A stretch of DNA of 64,000 nt from CAWGYQ01 sp963817395 (GCA_963817395.1 CAWFOC010000008.1:214377-278376), one strand, 5' to 3'; positions 25,884-36,835 are shown, counted from the first letter of the stretch. Made by a program: numbers and translations. The notes: a model not told the origin generated them from the sequence alone.

Positions 25884-28218
25884 ATGCTTCGAGGATTTGC
25901 CGGAGCCCTTTCGTTGATCCTGCTCACGCTCCCTCTTCTTGCGCGCTCCACGTCGACCCCCCCGCAGGCCGTTGCGTCCGCCTCGCTCGACGAGCTCGCG
26001 AAGCAATCGCTCGCGCGCCTCGACGGCGAGGTGAAAGTGCCCGGCCTCAAGGAGCCGGTGGAGATCATCCGCGACCAGCAGGGTATTCCTCACATCTACG
26101 CGAGGAATGACGATGACATGTTCTTCGCGCAGGGGTACGTGATGGGGCAGGACCGGCTCTGGCAGCTCGAGATGTGGAGGCGTTGGCGCGAGGGGCGCCT
26201 CGCGGAGATCTTCGGCCCGAAAGCGTTCGACTACGACGCACGGACCCGGCTGATGATGTTCCGTGGGCCGTGGGACCAGAAGGAGTGGACCAGTTACCAC
26301 CCCGACGCGGAACGCCTCTTCACCGCGTGGGCCAACGGCCTCAACGCCTACGTGGCGCAGCACGCCGACAACCTGCCCGTGGAGTTCAAGCTCACCGGCA
26401 TCAAGCCAGAGCGCTGGACCGCGCGCACCGTCACGCTGCGCTGGGCAGAAATAGGCCTGGACAGTGTGGGCGGCGGACCCCTCGAGGAGATCCGCCTCGC
26501 GCGCGAGGTCGCGAAGCTGGGCGCGACGGAGGCCAACAAACGGGCCGCGCCAGATCCATGGGACGACCTGGCGGTGCCCGACGGCCTCGACGTGAACATT
26601 ATTCCCGAGAGCCTGCTCGACGTGATCCGCGCCGGCGAGGGAAACCCGTTCGGGCCGGGCGTGCTGCCGACGCTGGAGATCGTGCCGAGTACCGCGGCCT
26701 CGTGCCGGCCTTGAAGGTGGCACGCGTCTCGCCCGAACTGCAGGACATGGACGGCAGTAACAACTGGGTGGTGAGCGGCAGGCTCTCGCCAACGGGCGTG
26801 CCGATTCTCTCGAACGACCCGCATCGCACCATCGAGATGCCGGCCCTGCGCTACTTCGTGCACCTGGTGTCGCCGGGGTGGAATGTGATCGGCGGCGGCG
26901 AGCCGCCCTTTGTCGGCGTGGACGCCGGTAGCAACGACCGCATGGCCTGGGGCTTCACGTTCGCGGGCATCGACATGGTCGACACCTTCGTCGAAGAGAC
27001 GAACCCGGCCGATCCGAACCAGACGCGCTACAACGGGGCGTGGGAGCCCATGCGGATCATCCGCGAAGACGTGAAGGTCAAAGGCGAGGCCGCGCCGCGC
27101 ATCGTCGAGCTGAAATTCACCCGGCACGGACCGGTGTTCTACGAGGACAAGGCGAACCATCGCGCTTACGTGGCGAAGTCAGTGAACCAGGAGCCTGGCA
27201 CGGCGCCCGTCAAGGGCAGTATGCGGCTCGCGCAGGCGACGAGCTGCGAGGACTTCTTCGACCGCGCGATGTCGTGGAAAGTGCCGACGCACAACCTGAT
27301 CTGTGGCGACAACTCGGGGAACATCGCGCTGCAAGTGAGCGGGCTCACGCCCGACCGGAACGGGTGGACCGGTCGCTTGCCGGTGCCCGGCACGGGCCAG
27401 TACGAGTGGAAGGGCTTCCGTAGCGATCTGCCTCGCGAGTACAACCCGGAGCGCGGATATATCGCCACGGCGAACGACAACACCCACCCACCCGGTTACA
27501 AGGGGCGCCCGGTCCTGTACAAGACGTCGGTCGGGGTGGAGGTCTCGCGCATCGCGCGCATCCGGCAGATGCTCGGCACGGGGCAGAAGTTCTCCGTCGA
27601 AGACCACCAGCGTATGCAGCACGATGCCTACTCGCTGCGGGCGGCGCGCGACAAGGATCTCTTCCGGGCTGGACGAGCCAGGATCCGGATGTCGAGCGCG
27701 CCCGCGCCATGCTGGAAGGCTGGGACAACATCGTTTCGAGGGACACGACGCCTGGCGCCATCTACGTTCGTTGGACGGCGACCGAAGCCGCGCGCGAGCG
27801 AGAAGCGGGGAAGATCGCCGGGGCCAAGGGGCAGGCGCTGGTCGAGCAGGGACTCCGCCAGGCGCTCGATCGGCTGACGAAGGAATGGGGCTCAGACTGG
27901 AACCAGTGGCGTTATGGCCGCATCAACACGAGCCACCTGCCGCACATGTTCATCCCCGGGTTCAGCTTGCCCTCCATCGAGCGGCCGGGTGGATTCAACA
28001 CAGTCAATGCGACCGGTGCCAACTTCCGCCGGATCATCGACCTCTCGAACGTGGACAACTCGGTCGCGACCCACGCGCCCGGGCAATCGGGGCAGCCGGG
28101 CAGCACCTACTACGGCAACGCGCGAGAGCGTCTCGCGAACGGGCAGTACTTCCCGCTCCCGTATACGCGCGGGGCCGTGGACAAGCTCGCCGCGCATAAG
28201 CTCACCATCACGCCCTGA
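25884..28218 (+). CDS. Penicillin-acylase-family N-terminal-nucleophile hydrolase, two frameshifts
   Basis: An exported amidase of about 780 residues that matures by self-cleavage into two chains. The alpha chain carries IIRDQQGIPHIYA and QGYVMGQDRLWQLEMWRRWREG. The beta chain begins at the nucleophile Ser in DGSNNWVVSG (about base 26755), followed by LSNDPHR. A signal peptide opens the protein. The frame breaks at about 26686, where one base seems missing (IVPEYRGLVP is restored), and at about 27664 in TTCCGG (DLFPGWTSQD is restored). Substrates in the family include beta-lactams, acyl-homoserine lactones and other N-acyl amides; which applies is unknown. Confidence 0.85.
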
Positions 28219-28238
28219 CCCAGCTCACTCCGCCACAG

Positions 28239-28264
28239 GCCGGCCTCGCCTCGGCGAGGCCGGC
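28239..28264 (+). terminator. Perfect GC-rich hairpin after the acylase gene
   Basis: GCCGGCCTCGC at 28239-28249 pairs perfectly with GCGAGGCCGGC at 28254-28264 around a CTCG loop, 20 bases after the stop. There is no T-run, so it may stabilise the transcript end or act with Rho. Confidence 0.5.
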
Positions 28265-28407
28265 GCAACGACAGCCGCCTTGCCGCGTCGCGCCGGTCGC
28301 ACTCCAACGCAGACGTCCGAGCTTGCCGAGGCGCACGGGTTCGACGTCATCTACATCGAAGGCAACATGATGTCGATGACGTATCGGGGTGTGCCGAGGG
28401 CCCTCGC

Positions 28408-31046
28408 TCAGGGCTTCAGCGCCGACGTCCAGTTGAGCACGACCGCCGCCGGCTGCTCGGCGTCGCGGGCGAGCGGGGCGAGGACGAGGAAGCGCTGTCC
28501 GTCTGTCGTCGGGCGATAGCGCCCGCGCACGGTGACCGTCGCAAACCGCGTCTGGAACAGCTGGCACCGGCGTGCCCGCGGTGAACGTCGCGCCGGTCTG
28601 CACCGGGACGGCCATCAACCGCGTTCCGGCGCGGTAGAACAGCTCGCGGCCATCGCCGGCGCCAGTGAGGTTCGGTTCCGCCCTCGGTCGACACCTGCCA
28701 CTTGTTCTCGCGCCTCCGGGAACTCGTGGACGTAGATCTCTTGCCGGCCGGACTCGTTGGACTGGTAGGCGATGTACTTACCGTCCGGCGAGAAGGTCGC
28801 CCACATCTCGTTGAACGCCGTCTTGACGATCGGGATTGGCTTGCGGTCGCCGTCGATTGGCACCGCCCAGATGTTCCACCCGCTCCCATCGTCACCCCGG
28901 CTCGTGAAGAGGATGTACCTGCCGTCGCTCGACCAGTCGGAGACGTACTTCTCGTCCGGATCGACGAGCAGCGGCTCTGCTTCGCGTGTGCCCGATGCAT
29001 CCTTCACGAACAGGTCGCCCCGGCCTCTTCGCGTGCGACGTGTAGACGATCCGCCGGCCGTCGGGTGACCATTGCGGGTTGATCTCGGCGGCCGGCGTCG
29101 AAGGTGAAACGCGACGAGACGCCACGCACCAGGTCGCGAATCCACAGGTCCCCCTGGTTGGCCACTGTCGCTGACGTCGTACGCGAGGCGCGTCCCGTCA
29201 GGCGAGAACGACGTGTCACGGTAATCGGCCGGAGCGTCGAGGAACGGCGTTTCCTTCCCGCTGCGATCAATCCAAATCAGGCGCGTACCCGCCAGTTCGC
29301 CACCCTTGAACACCAGGACGCCAGTGCGCGATGCGGAGAACGACGCAAGACCGACGTCGTCGGAGCCGAGACCCTCGCCGAGCGGCACCGGCTCACCTTC
29401 GAGCGTGAGCGATCGCGCGTCGAACTTCTGCGCGACCAGCGTTCGATCCCGGACGAACAGCAGGTAGCCTGGCTCGGCATACTGCACGCGCGTCGTGGTC
29501 TTGAACAGTGGCTTGCTCGTCGTCGAGTCGAGCTCACCGACCATCAGCGTCATTTCCGGGGAGTTTCCCTCGACGATGGTGTAGAGGAAATGGCTTGCCG
29601 TCCGGCAGGAACTCCGGCCAGCCTGTGCCGGGGTTCCATTGTCTTTGCCCTTCTCGAGCACGACAGGCTGGCTGACACCACCGGCGGCTTGCACCCGCAT
29701 GCAACGGATCGGTGCCGCGCCCGTCGAAGAGGATGACGCCGTCCGAGCTCCAGGATCCGTCGGCGCCGGTGGGCGCGTCGCAGATGGTCTGCGGCGGTCC
29801 GCCCGCGATGTCGACTTTCTTCAGCTTCCCCGCGGCCATGAACGCGACGAAGCGACTGTCGGGCGACCAGAACGGTCGCAACGCGCCCTCGGTACCCGGC
29901 AGCGGTCGTGCTTCGATTGACATCGAGCGGGCGGATCCAGATCACGCGCCTGCCGTCGGCGTCGCCGGCAAAGACAATGTTGCGGCCGTCAGGCGACACG
30001 ACCGGCGGGCTTGCGTTCTGGACCGTTGGCCGGCATCGGCAGCGGAAAGCGAACGATCGGCGCCGGTTCGGGCGCCCGACGCATCCAGGCGACGGCAAAG
30101 CCGATGGCCGCCAGCGCCGCCAGTGCGCAGGCGCCCCACGCCGACGCTCTCGCGAACCCGTCGGCGTCCGCTGACGACCGCGGGCAGCCCGACCTTGGAG
30201 CCGCCCTTGGCCACCCACTGCAATTCGGCCGACACGTCGCGCGCGGTCTGCCAGCGATCCTCCGGATCCTTGGCCAGGCAGCGCGACACGATCCGCTCGA
30301 GCGCCGGCGGCGTGATCGGCACGAGCTCTTCGATCGGCCGCGGCGTTGGTGGCGAGGACCGATGCCATCACGCTCGACGACGGTCTTGCCCTCGAACGCG
30401 CGATGGCCCGTGATGCAGCTCGTAGAGCACGCAGCCGAACGCGAAGATGTCGGTGCGCGCATCGACCTCACGCGCCTCGATCTGTTCGGGCGCCATGTAC
30501 TGCGGCGTGCCGACCACGGTGTGCGCGCCGGTCAGCGCCGCGAGCGTGGCCTGCTCGACCTCGGCCCTGACGCCAGAACGGTCATGACGCCAGAAGTCGC
30601 AGACGCCGCCAGCTTCGCCAGCCCGAAGTCGAGCAGCTTGACGCCCTGCTTGGTGACGAGGATATTGGCCGGCTTCAGATCGCGGTGGACGATGCCCTTC
30701 CGGTGTGCGGCATGGAGCGCTTCGCAGATCTGAATGCCGTAGGTGATGGCCTGATCGACCGGCAGCGGACCGGCGATCGGCGTGCCCTCGATGTACTCCA
30801 TCACGAGGTAACCGCTGCCGTCGTGCTCGCCCACGTCGTGGAGCGTGCAGATGTTGGGGTGATTCAGTGACGAGATCGCGCGGGCTTCCCGCTCGAACCG
30901 CTCGGTGAAGGGCCCCTTGATGGTCTTGACGGCGACGTCGCGATCGAGTCGGATGTCGCGTGCGCGATAGACATCGCCCATTCCGCCGGAGCCGGCGGGG
31001 GCGATGATTTCGTACGGTCCGAGGCGTGGCCGGAAGTTAAGCTCAT
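28408..31046 (-). CDS. Ser/Thr protein kinase with TolB-like PD40 propeller, heavily frameshifted
   Basis: The reconstructed gene codes for about 880 residues. It has an N-terminal kinase domain (LGPYEIIAPAGSGGMGDVYRARD, VAVKTIKG, HRDLKPANILV, DFGLAKL, GTPQYMAPEQ), one membrane segment (ACALAALAAIGFAVAWM) and a beta-propeller of PD40 units (WSPDSRFVAFMA, FSPDGTRLAYD, FSPDGKYIAYQS). It ends in LNWTSALKP. This is a typical Acidobacteriota membrane receptor kinase. At least a dozen single-base frame changes interrupt it, for example near 31026, 30570, 30420, 30358, 30018, 29917, 29700, 29165 and 28700, yet no in-frame stop remains once they are corrected. It may be a low-quality assembly patch rather than a pseudogene. 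Confidence 0.75.
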
Positions 31047-31056
31047 CAGTAAGCGC

Positions 31057-31062
31057 ATTATA
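31057..31062 (-). promoter_or_regulatory. TATAAT box of the kinase gene, possibly leaderless
   Basis: A consensus TATAAT on the minus strand ends 10 bases before the kinase ATG (31046). A TTGAAT at 31083-31088 is 20 bases further up, longer than ideal. With this geometry the message would be nearly leaderless. The divergent cupin starts at 31100. Confidence 0.4.
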
Positions 31063-31099
31063 TGCCCTTCCTCGAGCTCACGATTCAAACGGAGAAAAC

Positions 31100-31501
31100 A
31101 TGCAAACCACGCAGATGAGAATGACGGTCATCGTGTCAGTCGGCATGCTCGCAGGCATCACGGCGGTGTTGTCGGCCCAGCAGCCGACCATCACGCGCAC
31201 CGTGCTGCAGCGCGCCGATATGGCGTGCCATGGACACGAGGCGGTGACGGCCAAGGCGGAGTTTCCAGCCGGCGGCACCACGGGCAAACACACCCATCCT
31301 GGCGAGGAGGTCAGCTACGTCGTGGCGGGAACCTTGACGCTGGAGGTCGCCGGGGCACCGATGAGGACGATCAAGGCGGGAGACGTCTTCCTCATTCCGG
31401 CCTCGACGGTCCACAACGCAACCGCTGTGGGCGGAGCCGCCACCGTCATTGCGAACTATCTCGTCGAGAAGGGCAAGCCGATGACGACCGCAGCGCAGTA
31501 G
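31100..31501 (+). CDS. Exported single-domain cupin protein
   Basis: A 133-residue protein with a signal peptide and one cupin barrel. Cupin motif 1 is GKHTHPGEEVSYVVAG with both metal-binding His and Glu; motif 2 is GDVFLIPASTVHNA with the last His. A metal-dependent enzyme or a binding protein is possible; no substrate can be named. GGAG at 31091-31094 supports ATG 31100. The MBL hydrolase gene follows 14 bases downstream and is probably in the same operon. Confidence 0.85.
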   Translation: MQTTQMRMTVIVSVGMLAGITAVLSAQQPTITRTVLQRADMACHGHEAVTAKAEFPAGGTTGKHTHPGEEVSYVVAGTLTLEVAGAPMRTIKAGDVFLIPASTVHNATAVGGAATVIANYLVEKGKPMTTAAQ

Positions 31502-31515
31502 GGGAGAGGTAGCCG

Positions 31516-32697
31516 ATGATGCGCGTCGCTCTGGCAGTGCTGCTTTCGATCTGGCTGGTGCAGGCTCCCTCGTCGAAGGATCTCCGCATCTACGTCGTGG
31601 ATGTCGAAGGCGGGAATGCCACCTTGTTCGTCTCGCCGTCAGGCGGCTCCGTCCTGATCGATACGGGCAACCCGGGCGCAGCCGCGGCTCGCGACGCCGG
31701 TCGCATCCTGGCTGCGGCGAACGACGCGGGGCTCTCCGAGATCGATCATCTGATCACGACGCATTGGCACGGCGACCATTTCGGTGGAATGGCGGAGCTG
31801 GCCGCGCGCATTCCCATCCGGCACTACATCGACCATGGGCCGACGGTGCAGCCCCAGCCGGCGTCAACGGAGTTTCTCTCCGGGGTGTATCCGTCGCTCA
31901 TCGCGAAGGCGGCTCACACCGTGGTCGCACCGGGCGACCGCATTCGTGTGGCCGACCTGGACTGGCGAATCGTGACGTCCGCCGGCCGTGTGATGACCTC
32001 GCCGCTGACCGGCGCCGGCGGGCCGAACCCGTACTGCGCCGGCTTCAAGCGGCAGGACGAGGACACGGGCGAGAACGCGCAGTCGGTCGGCAGCATCGTC
32101 GCCTTCGGCGCCTTCCGGGTGGCCCACCTCGGAGATCTGACGTCGAACGCCGAGTTCGCGCTGATGTGTCCCTCCAACCGTATCGGCCCGATTGATCTCA
32201 ATATCGTGTCGCATCACGGCCAGCCCAACTCGAATGCCGACGTGCTGGTGCATGCGATCGAGGCGCGCGTGGCGATCATGAACAACGGCACGCGCAAGGG
32301 CGGACAGCCGGCCGCGATGAAGGTGATTCAGTCGGCGCCGCGCCTGGAGGATCTGTGGCAGCTGCATTTCTCGCTGCTCAGCGGTCAGGAGTACACCGTG
32401 CCAGGACTCTTCATCGCCAATACGGTGGACGATCAACCCGCGGCGATGCCGGTCGATCCGTTGCCGCCCCCATCCGGGCCCGCCGCGGCGCCGCCTCCGG
32501 CCCACAACGGACCGGCGTATTGGATCAAGGTGGACGCCCGCGCCGACGGATCGTTTCGCGTGACGAATCAGCGCAACGGTTTCAGCAAGCTGTACGCCGA
32601 CGCTAGCGGCTGGACCAGCCTGGCCCGCGAACGCTCAGAGCTTTGCAGCGGAACGAGGGCTGGCAGGAAGCCGCTTCGGGTGAAGACGGTGAGGTGA
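31516..32697 (+). CDS. Exported MBL-fold metallo-hydrolase (ComEC C-terminal-like)
   Basis: About 393 residues with a signal peptide. The metallo-beta-lactamase motif is THWHGDHFGG near residue 80, the next metal ligands are in AHLGDLT and VSHHGQPNS, and the overall pattern resembles the soluble domain of ComEC. The C terminus contains a proline-rich linker (PLPPPSGPAAAPPPAH) and a short domain (YWIKVDARADGSFRVTNQRNGFSK). The last 30 residues look unlike the family, so an indel near 32600 may have replaced the native end. The substrate is unknown. It lies downstream of the cupin gene. Confidence 0.82.
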   Translation: MMRVALAVLLSIWLVQAPSSKDLRIYVVDVEGGNATLFVSPSGGSVLIDTGNPGAAAARDAGRILAAANDAGLSEIDHLITTHWHGDHFGGMAELAARIPIRHYIDHGPTVQPQPASTEFLSGVYPSLIAKAAHTVVAPGDRIRVADLDWRIVTSAGRVMTSPLTGAGGPNPYCAGFKRQDEDTGENAQSVGSIVAFGAFRVAHLGDLTSNAEFALMCPSNRIGPIDLNIVSHHGQPNSNADVLVHAIEARVAIMNNGTRKGGQPAAMKVIQSAPRLEDLWQLHFSLLSGQEYTVPGLFIANTVDDQPAAMPVDPLPPPSGPAAAPPPAHNGPAYWIKVDARADGSFRVTNQRNGFSKLYADASGWTSLARERSELCSGTRAGRKPLRVKTVR

Positions 32698-32705
32698 TGG
32701 GGTAT

Positions 32706-32779
<74 letters not shown>

Positions 32780-32823
32780 AAACAGGAGAGTTCGATCGAC
32801 AATCGACGCGCTCGATGGGCCTG

Positions 32824-32863
32824 CCAGCCGTAGCTCCGGGTGAGGAGAACGGAGACGCGCTGG
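32824..32863. repeat. Interspersed hairpin repeat, diverged copy C
   Basis: CCAGC-CGTAG-CTCCG at 32824-32838 faces CGGAG-ACGC-GCTGG at 32850-32863 across an 11-base loop. The 5' arm CCAGCCGTAGCTC has the same core as copy B, 40 bases away. It lies between the two tRNA-Arg genes. Confidence 0.5.
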
Positions 32864-32867
32864 CTTG

Positions 32868-32908
32868 CCGAGCCGTAGCTCGTGCAGCGATCAAGCACGA
32901 GCGAAGGC

Positions 32909-32911
<3 letters not shown>
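32868..32911. repeat. Interspersed hairpin repeat, copy B
   Basis: AGCC-GTA-GCTCGTGC at 32871-32885 faces GCACGAGC-GAA-GGCT at 32895-32909 across a 9-base loop, with the same internal GTA/GAA mismatch as copy A but in the opposite orientation. Its end touches the 3' CCA of tRNA-Arg (TCG). Confidence 0.6.
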
Positions 32912-32985
<74 letters not shown>

Positions 32986-33089
32986 ACGAATCGAGATCCT
33001 AGCACATCGGCCTCGAACCGAGGCCCAGCTGACCGTCCGAAAGCCGCGTGTTACGATCGCGGGCGTCCTTCATCGGAGCGACCACGACT

Positions 33090-34206
33090 GTGGCAGCATT
33101 CAACTGGCTCGGACCCGCTCGCGACTCGCTTCGCGAGGCCACACTGTCGTTCTTTCGCATGCTGCTCGCGACCGAGGAAGGGCGGCGGGCGGTCGTCGAA
33201 TCGCTGTACGGGCAGCCGGGGAAGGCCCGCTGGATTCCCGCCGGCGGCGTGGACGGCCATCTCCGCGACGCGGTCTATCCGCAGCTCGGACGCGCGGTTC
33301 GCGACGACGACGCCCGTCGGGCTCCCATTTTCATCACGGCGCGGTTTCGAACCGGCTCCACGCTCCTGTGGAATCTGTTTCGTCACGTCTCCGGCTGCAC
33401 CTCCTATTACGAGCCGTTCAACGAGCGCCGCTGGTTCGATTCCTCCTCGCATGGCGATCGAATCGATCCCACGCATCTGGGCGCCAGCGAGTACCGGCGT
33501 GAGTACCAGAACCTCTCGCATCTGGCCCGCTATTACGACGAACGCTGGATCAACGAGCATTTGTTCATGGACGAGCGCTTCCATGCGCCGCGCATGCAGG
33601 CCTATGTGAAGGCGCTGATCGACGCGGCACCGGGGCGCGCGGTACTGCAGTTCAATCGTGTGGATTTCCGACTGCGATGGCTCAGGGCACGCTTTCCCAC
33701 GGCCGTCATCATCCATCTCTACCGGCACCCGCGCGAGCAGTGGATCTCGTCGCTCATCGAGCCCTCGCGCATCCCTCGCGAGATCACCGTCCGCGAGTTT
33801 GCCTCGCACGATCGCTTCTACCTGCTCAACTGGGCGCGCGATCTCAGCTACGACTTTCCCTTTCTGCACCCGGACAACGCCGAACACCCGTACGAGCTGT
33901 TCTATCTGCTCTGGCGGCTGTCGTATGTGTTCGGACGCGAGCACGCCGACGCGGTCGTTTGCGTTCGAGGAGTTCGAGCAGGCGCCGGCGGCTGAAATCG
34001 ATCGCCTGATGCGGGCGTGCGCCATCGAGGGGTACGATCGGGACGGCCTCGTTTCGCTGGTGGCGCGGCGGCGGGGCTCCAAGTGGAGCACGTGGGCCGA
34101 CCAGGACTGGTTCGCCGACCGCGAGTCGAAGGCCGAAAGGATTCTGAGCGATTTCTTCCGGCCGATGTCTCTGCCTCAACCAGCCGCCGCGGTCACGCCG
34201 CTCTAG
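33090..34206 (+). CDS. Sulfotransferase family protein, one frameshift
   Basis: About 372 residues after correction. The PAPS-binding 5'-phosphosulfate loop is RFRTGSTLLWNLF near residue 88, and a 3'-phosphate-binding region is likely around LYRHPREQWISS. The enzyme would transfer sulfate from PAPS to a hydroxyl or amine acceptor that I cannot name. The frame breaks in GTCGTTTGCG at 33958-33960; dropping one T restores AVVAFEEFEQ, and the gene then runs to 34206, overlapping the convergent LigD-type gene by 4 bases. GTG 33048 is an alternative start. Confidence 0.82.
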
Positions 34207-36297
34207 TCCGTCTTCGCGTAGCGCTCCACGGCGCGCAGGTTGGCGCCTTTCGACTTCAGCAGCTTCCCCCAGAGATCTCCGACCTCGTCGAGTCGCGACG
34301 GCAGGGTCTCGATCGTGAAGTCCTCGCGCTCGACGCCGTCGTGCACTTCCCGCCAGGTGAGCGGGGCCGACGCGCCGCCGTAATCGCTGCCACGTGCGCT
34401 ATAGGCGCACGCCAGCGTCTTGCCCTGGATGTTCTGCAGGTAGTCGACATACACGCGGCGGCCTCGGGCATGCACGGTGCGTTCGACCGTCGCGTGCGAG
34501 GGATGTTTGTTCGCCACCATGGTGGCGATGATCTGGCAGAACAGGAGTCCCGTCTCGTACGACGTGCGCGGCGGCATCGGAATGTAGATGTGCAGTCCGT
34601 TCGAGCCGGACGTCTTCGCGAAGCCGGTGACATGAAGGTGCTCGAGCTCGTCGTGCACCCATCGTGCGACATCGAGCACCTTGTCGAACGGCACCCCCGG
34701 CATGGGATCCAGATCGATGGCGACGTGGTCGACGACGTCGAGCGACTCCACGCGCGAGAACCAGGGATCCTGCGAGAGGGCGGCGAGCTGCGTCATGTAG
34801 AGCAGGGTCAGCAGCGAGCCTCCAATGAGCCGGCTCGGCACGTCGTCGTCCACGTCCAGCGTTTCCACGCGCACGCCGTCGGGAACCGCGTCGGGGGCGC
34901 GTTGCTGGTAGAACGTCTGGCCCCGAATGCCGTTTGGCTGGCGCTTCATCACCAGAGGTCGATCGGCAACGACCGGCAGGATGTAGGGCGCGATGCGGAT
35001 GTAGTAGCGGAACAAGTCGCCCTTTGTGAGCTGGCGAGCGGGCCAGAGGAGCTTCTTGGTGTTCGTAATCGACAGGATCCGACCGCCGGGCAGTTGCAGG
35101 CGGCCGTTCCCACCCCTGGCGTCGATGGCATCCAGCTGGTCGAGCAGCGCGCGCACGGCCGACACGGACAGTCGCTCGCCACGGTCGGTCCCGCTCTGAG
35201 GACCGGACGGCTTCGGTGACGCGGTCGCGATACGTGGCGCCGGCTTCTTCGACGCCCTCACCGGCGGCTTCGATCGGACCGGCACCTCCTTCCGCACCTG
35301 GTCAGGTTGCACGTCGTCTCGCAGCCCCAGATATGTCGGGTGCCGCAGATACCCTTCATCGGTCCATTCGGTGAATTTCACCTGAGCCACGAGCGACGGC
35401 TTCACCCAGTGCACTCGTTCATTGCCCTTTGGCGGCACGCGAAACGGGCTCTCGCGCACCGAGAGCGACGCCAGCATCTTTGCCACGCGGGAGAGCTCCG
35501 CGTCGTTGAATCCGGAACCGACGTGACCGGTGTAGATCAGCTTCGGTGTGTCACCGCTGGAACGCCGTGACGCCGGCTTCGGATGTCGTTCCGGGCCGGT
35601 CTTCGTTCACGCCCACGAGCAGCGCGCCGAAATGCCCGCGGGATCCGCGCGGGTCGGTCCAGCCGCCAATCACGAACTCCTGCTCCTGCACGATCTTCAG
35701 CTTGCGCCAGTCGGTCGAGCGCCTGCCGAATCGGTACTGAGAGTCGAGGTGCTTCACGAGCAACCCTTCCCAGCCGCGCGCCTTCGCCGTCTTGTACAGC
35801 GCCCGGCCGTCGCCCACGACGAACTCGCTGAGGCGGAGGAGCGGCGTGCTGGGGATTCCAAAGATGCGGATGAGACGTGCACGCCGTGTCGCGAGCGGCA
35901 GCGACGTGAGGTCGTCGGCGCCGTCGCGTACGACATCGAAGGCGATGAACGCCACCGGAGCGCCCGGTGCCTGCGCGCCATCGCCGTCAGGGACGCTTTT
36001 CAGGTGAATTCGTCCCTGCAGGCGCTGAAAGGAGGACGGCTCTCCCTTTTCGTCGAGCGCCACGATCTCGCCGTCGAGCACGACCGGCGCCTTGAGCTTC
36101 CGGGCGAAGGTCTTGAGCGCCTTCACGAGCTCGGGAAATTGCGCGGTCTTCTCGTTGCCGAGCCGAGACCAGATGCGGACGGCCGACGTGGTCCCAGGGC
36201 CCGGCTCAATCTGAATCAGCGCGCGAATGCCGTCGTACTTCGGCTCGTAGGCCAGGCGATCGTCAACCAGCGGCGGCTCGGCGAGGGTGGCGAGCAT
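34203..36297 (-). CDS. ligD: LigD-type ATP-dependent DNA ligase-polymerase (Lig-Pol order), one frameshift
   Basis: A bifunctional non-homologous end-joining enzyme of about 698 residues. The N-terminal ligase has the adenylated Lys in EPKYDGIRA near residue 20, then VVLDGEIVAL, EGLLVKHLDSQYRFGRR and the OB fold (EQEFVIGGWTDPRGSRGHFGALLVGV). The C-terminal archaeo-eukaryotic primase-type polymerase begins near ITNTKKLLWPARQLTKGD, with the catalytic DLDPM and SGSNGLHIY. No 3'-phosphoesterase domain is present. The frame breaks near 35574; dropping one base joins TSEAASRRSSGDTPKLIYTG. A TTG at 36360 overlapping the upstream lipoprotein stop is an alternative start. No Ku gene is in the window. 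Confidence 0.9.
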
Positions 36298-36356
36298 CGG
36301 ACGGAGATTCCGAATGTCGCCGCGCCAGACCGTCGCGTGGGCACCGCGGCCCGTCG

Positions 36357-36827
36357 TCAAGGTGTCACCGTGCCGTCGGCCGACACGCGGAAGGTGAGGC
36401 CCGGTCGATTCGACTGGCTGGGGACGCGAACCACGGCCGTGAGGAGCACGCCGTTGGCGGAGATGCGTTCGGTGACGACGCCGGCCGACGTGCGGTCCAC
36501 GTTGCACATGTCCGGGTCGATCGTGATGAGCGTGTTGAGCGTGTCGATGGGAACGTTCGCCGACACGCCGCGGTACCCTGCACCGTCGGGCGAGACCGAC
36601 ATGTCGATGACGCGGTATCCGGTCCAGTCGCCCTTCGAGTGGATCGTGAGCGGCAGGATGCCACTGACACAATCGACGGAGTCCGGATCAGGAGGCGTGT
36701 CGGGCGGGATGACGGATTCGTAGAAGAAGTTGACGGAGGCCACCGGCGTCGTGGGGCCGATCGGCATCGAGTCTTCACACGCCGCCGCGGAGAACACGAT
36801 GAGCGCAACGAACAGGGAGTGACGCAT
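36357..36827 (-). CDS. Lipoprotein of unknown function
   Basis: About 156 residues with a lipoprotein signal ending VFSAAAC. The mature part contains two further cysteines that could pair (VDCVSGIL and DPDMCNVD), and alternating strands suggest a single beta-sandwich (IPLTIHSKGDWTGYRV-like pattern, VRVPSQSNRPGLTFRVS). The family is not recognised. It lies 8 bases after the molybdoenzyme gene and directly before the LigD-type gene, all on the minus strand, so co-transcription is likely, but a shared function is not implied. Confidence 0.65.
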   Translation of the reverse strand: MRHSLFVALIVFSAAACEDSMPIGPTTPVASVNFFYESVIPPDTPPDPDSVDCVSGILPLTIHSKGDWTGYRVIDMSVSPDGAGYRGVSANVPIDTLNTLITIDPDMCNVDRTSAGVVTERISANGVLLTAVVRVPSQSNRPGLTFRVSADGTVTP

Positions 36828-36835
36828 GAGCCGGG

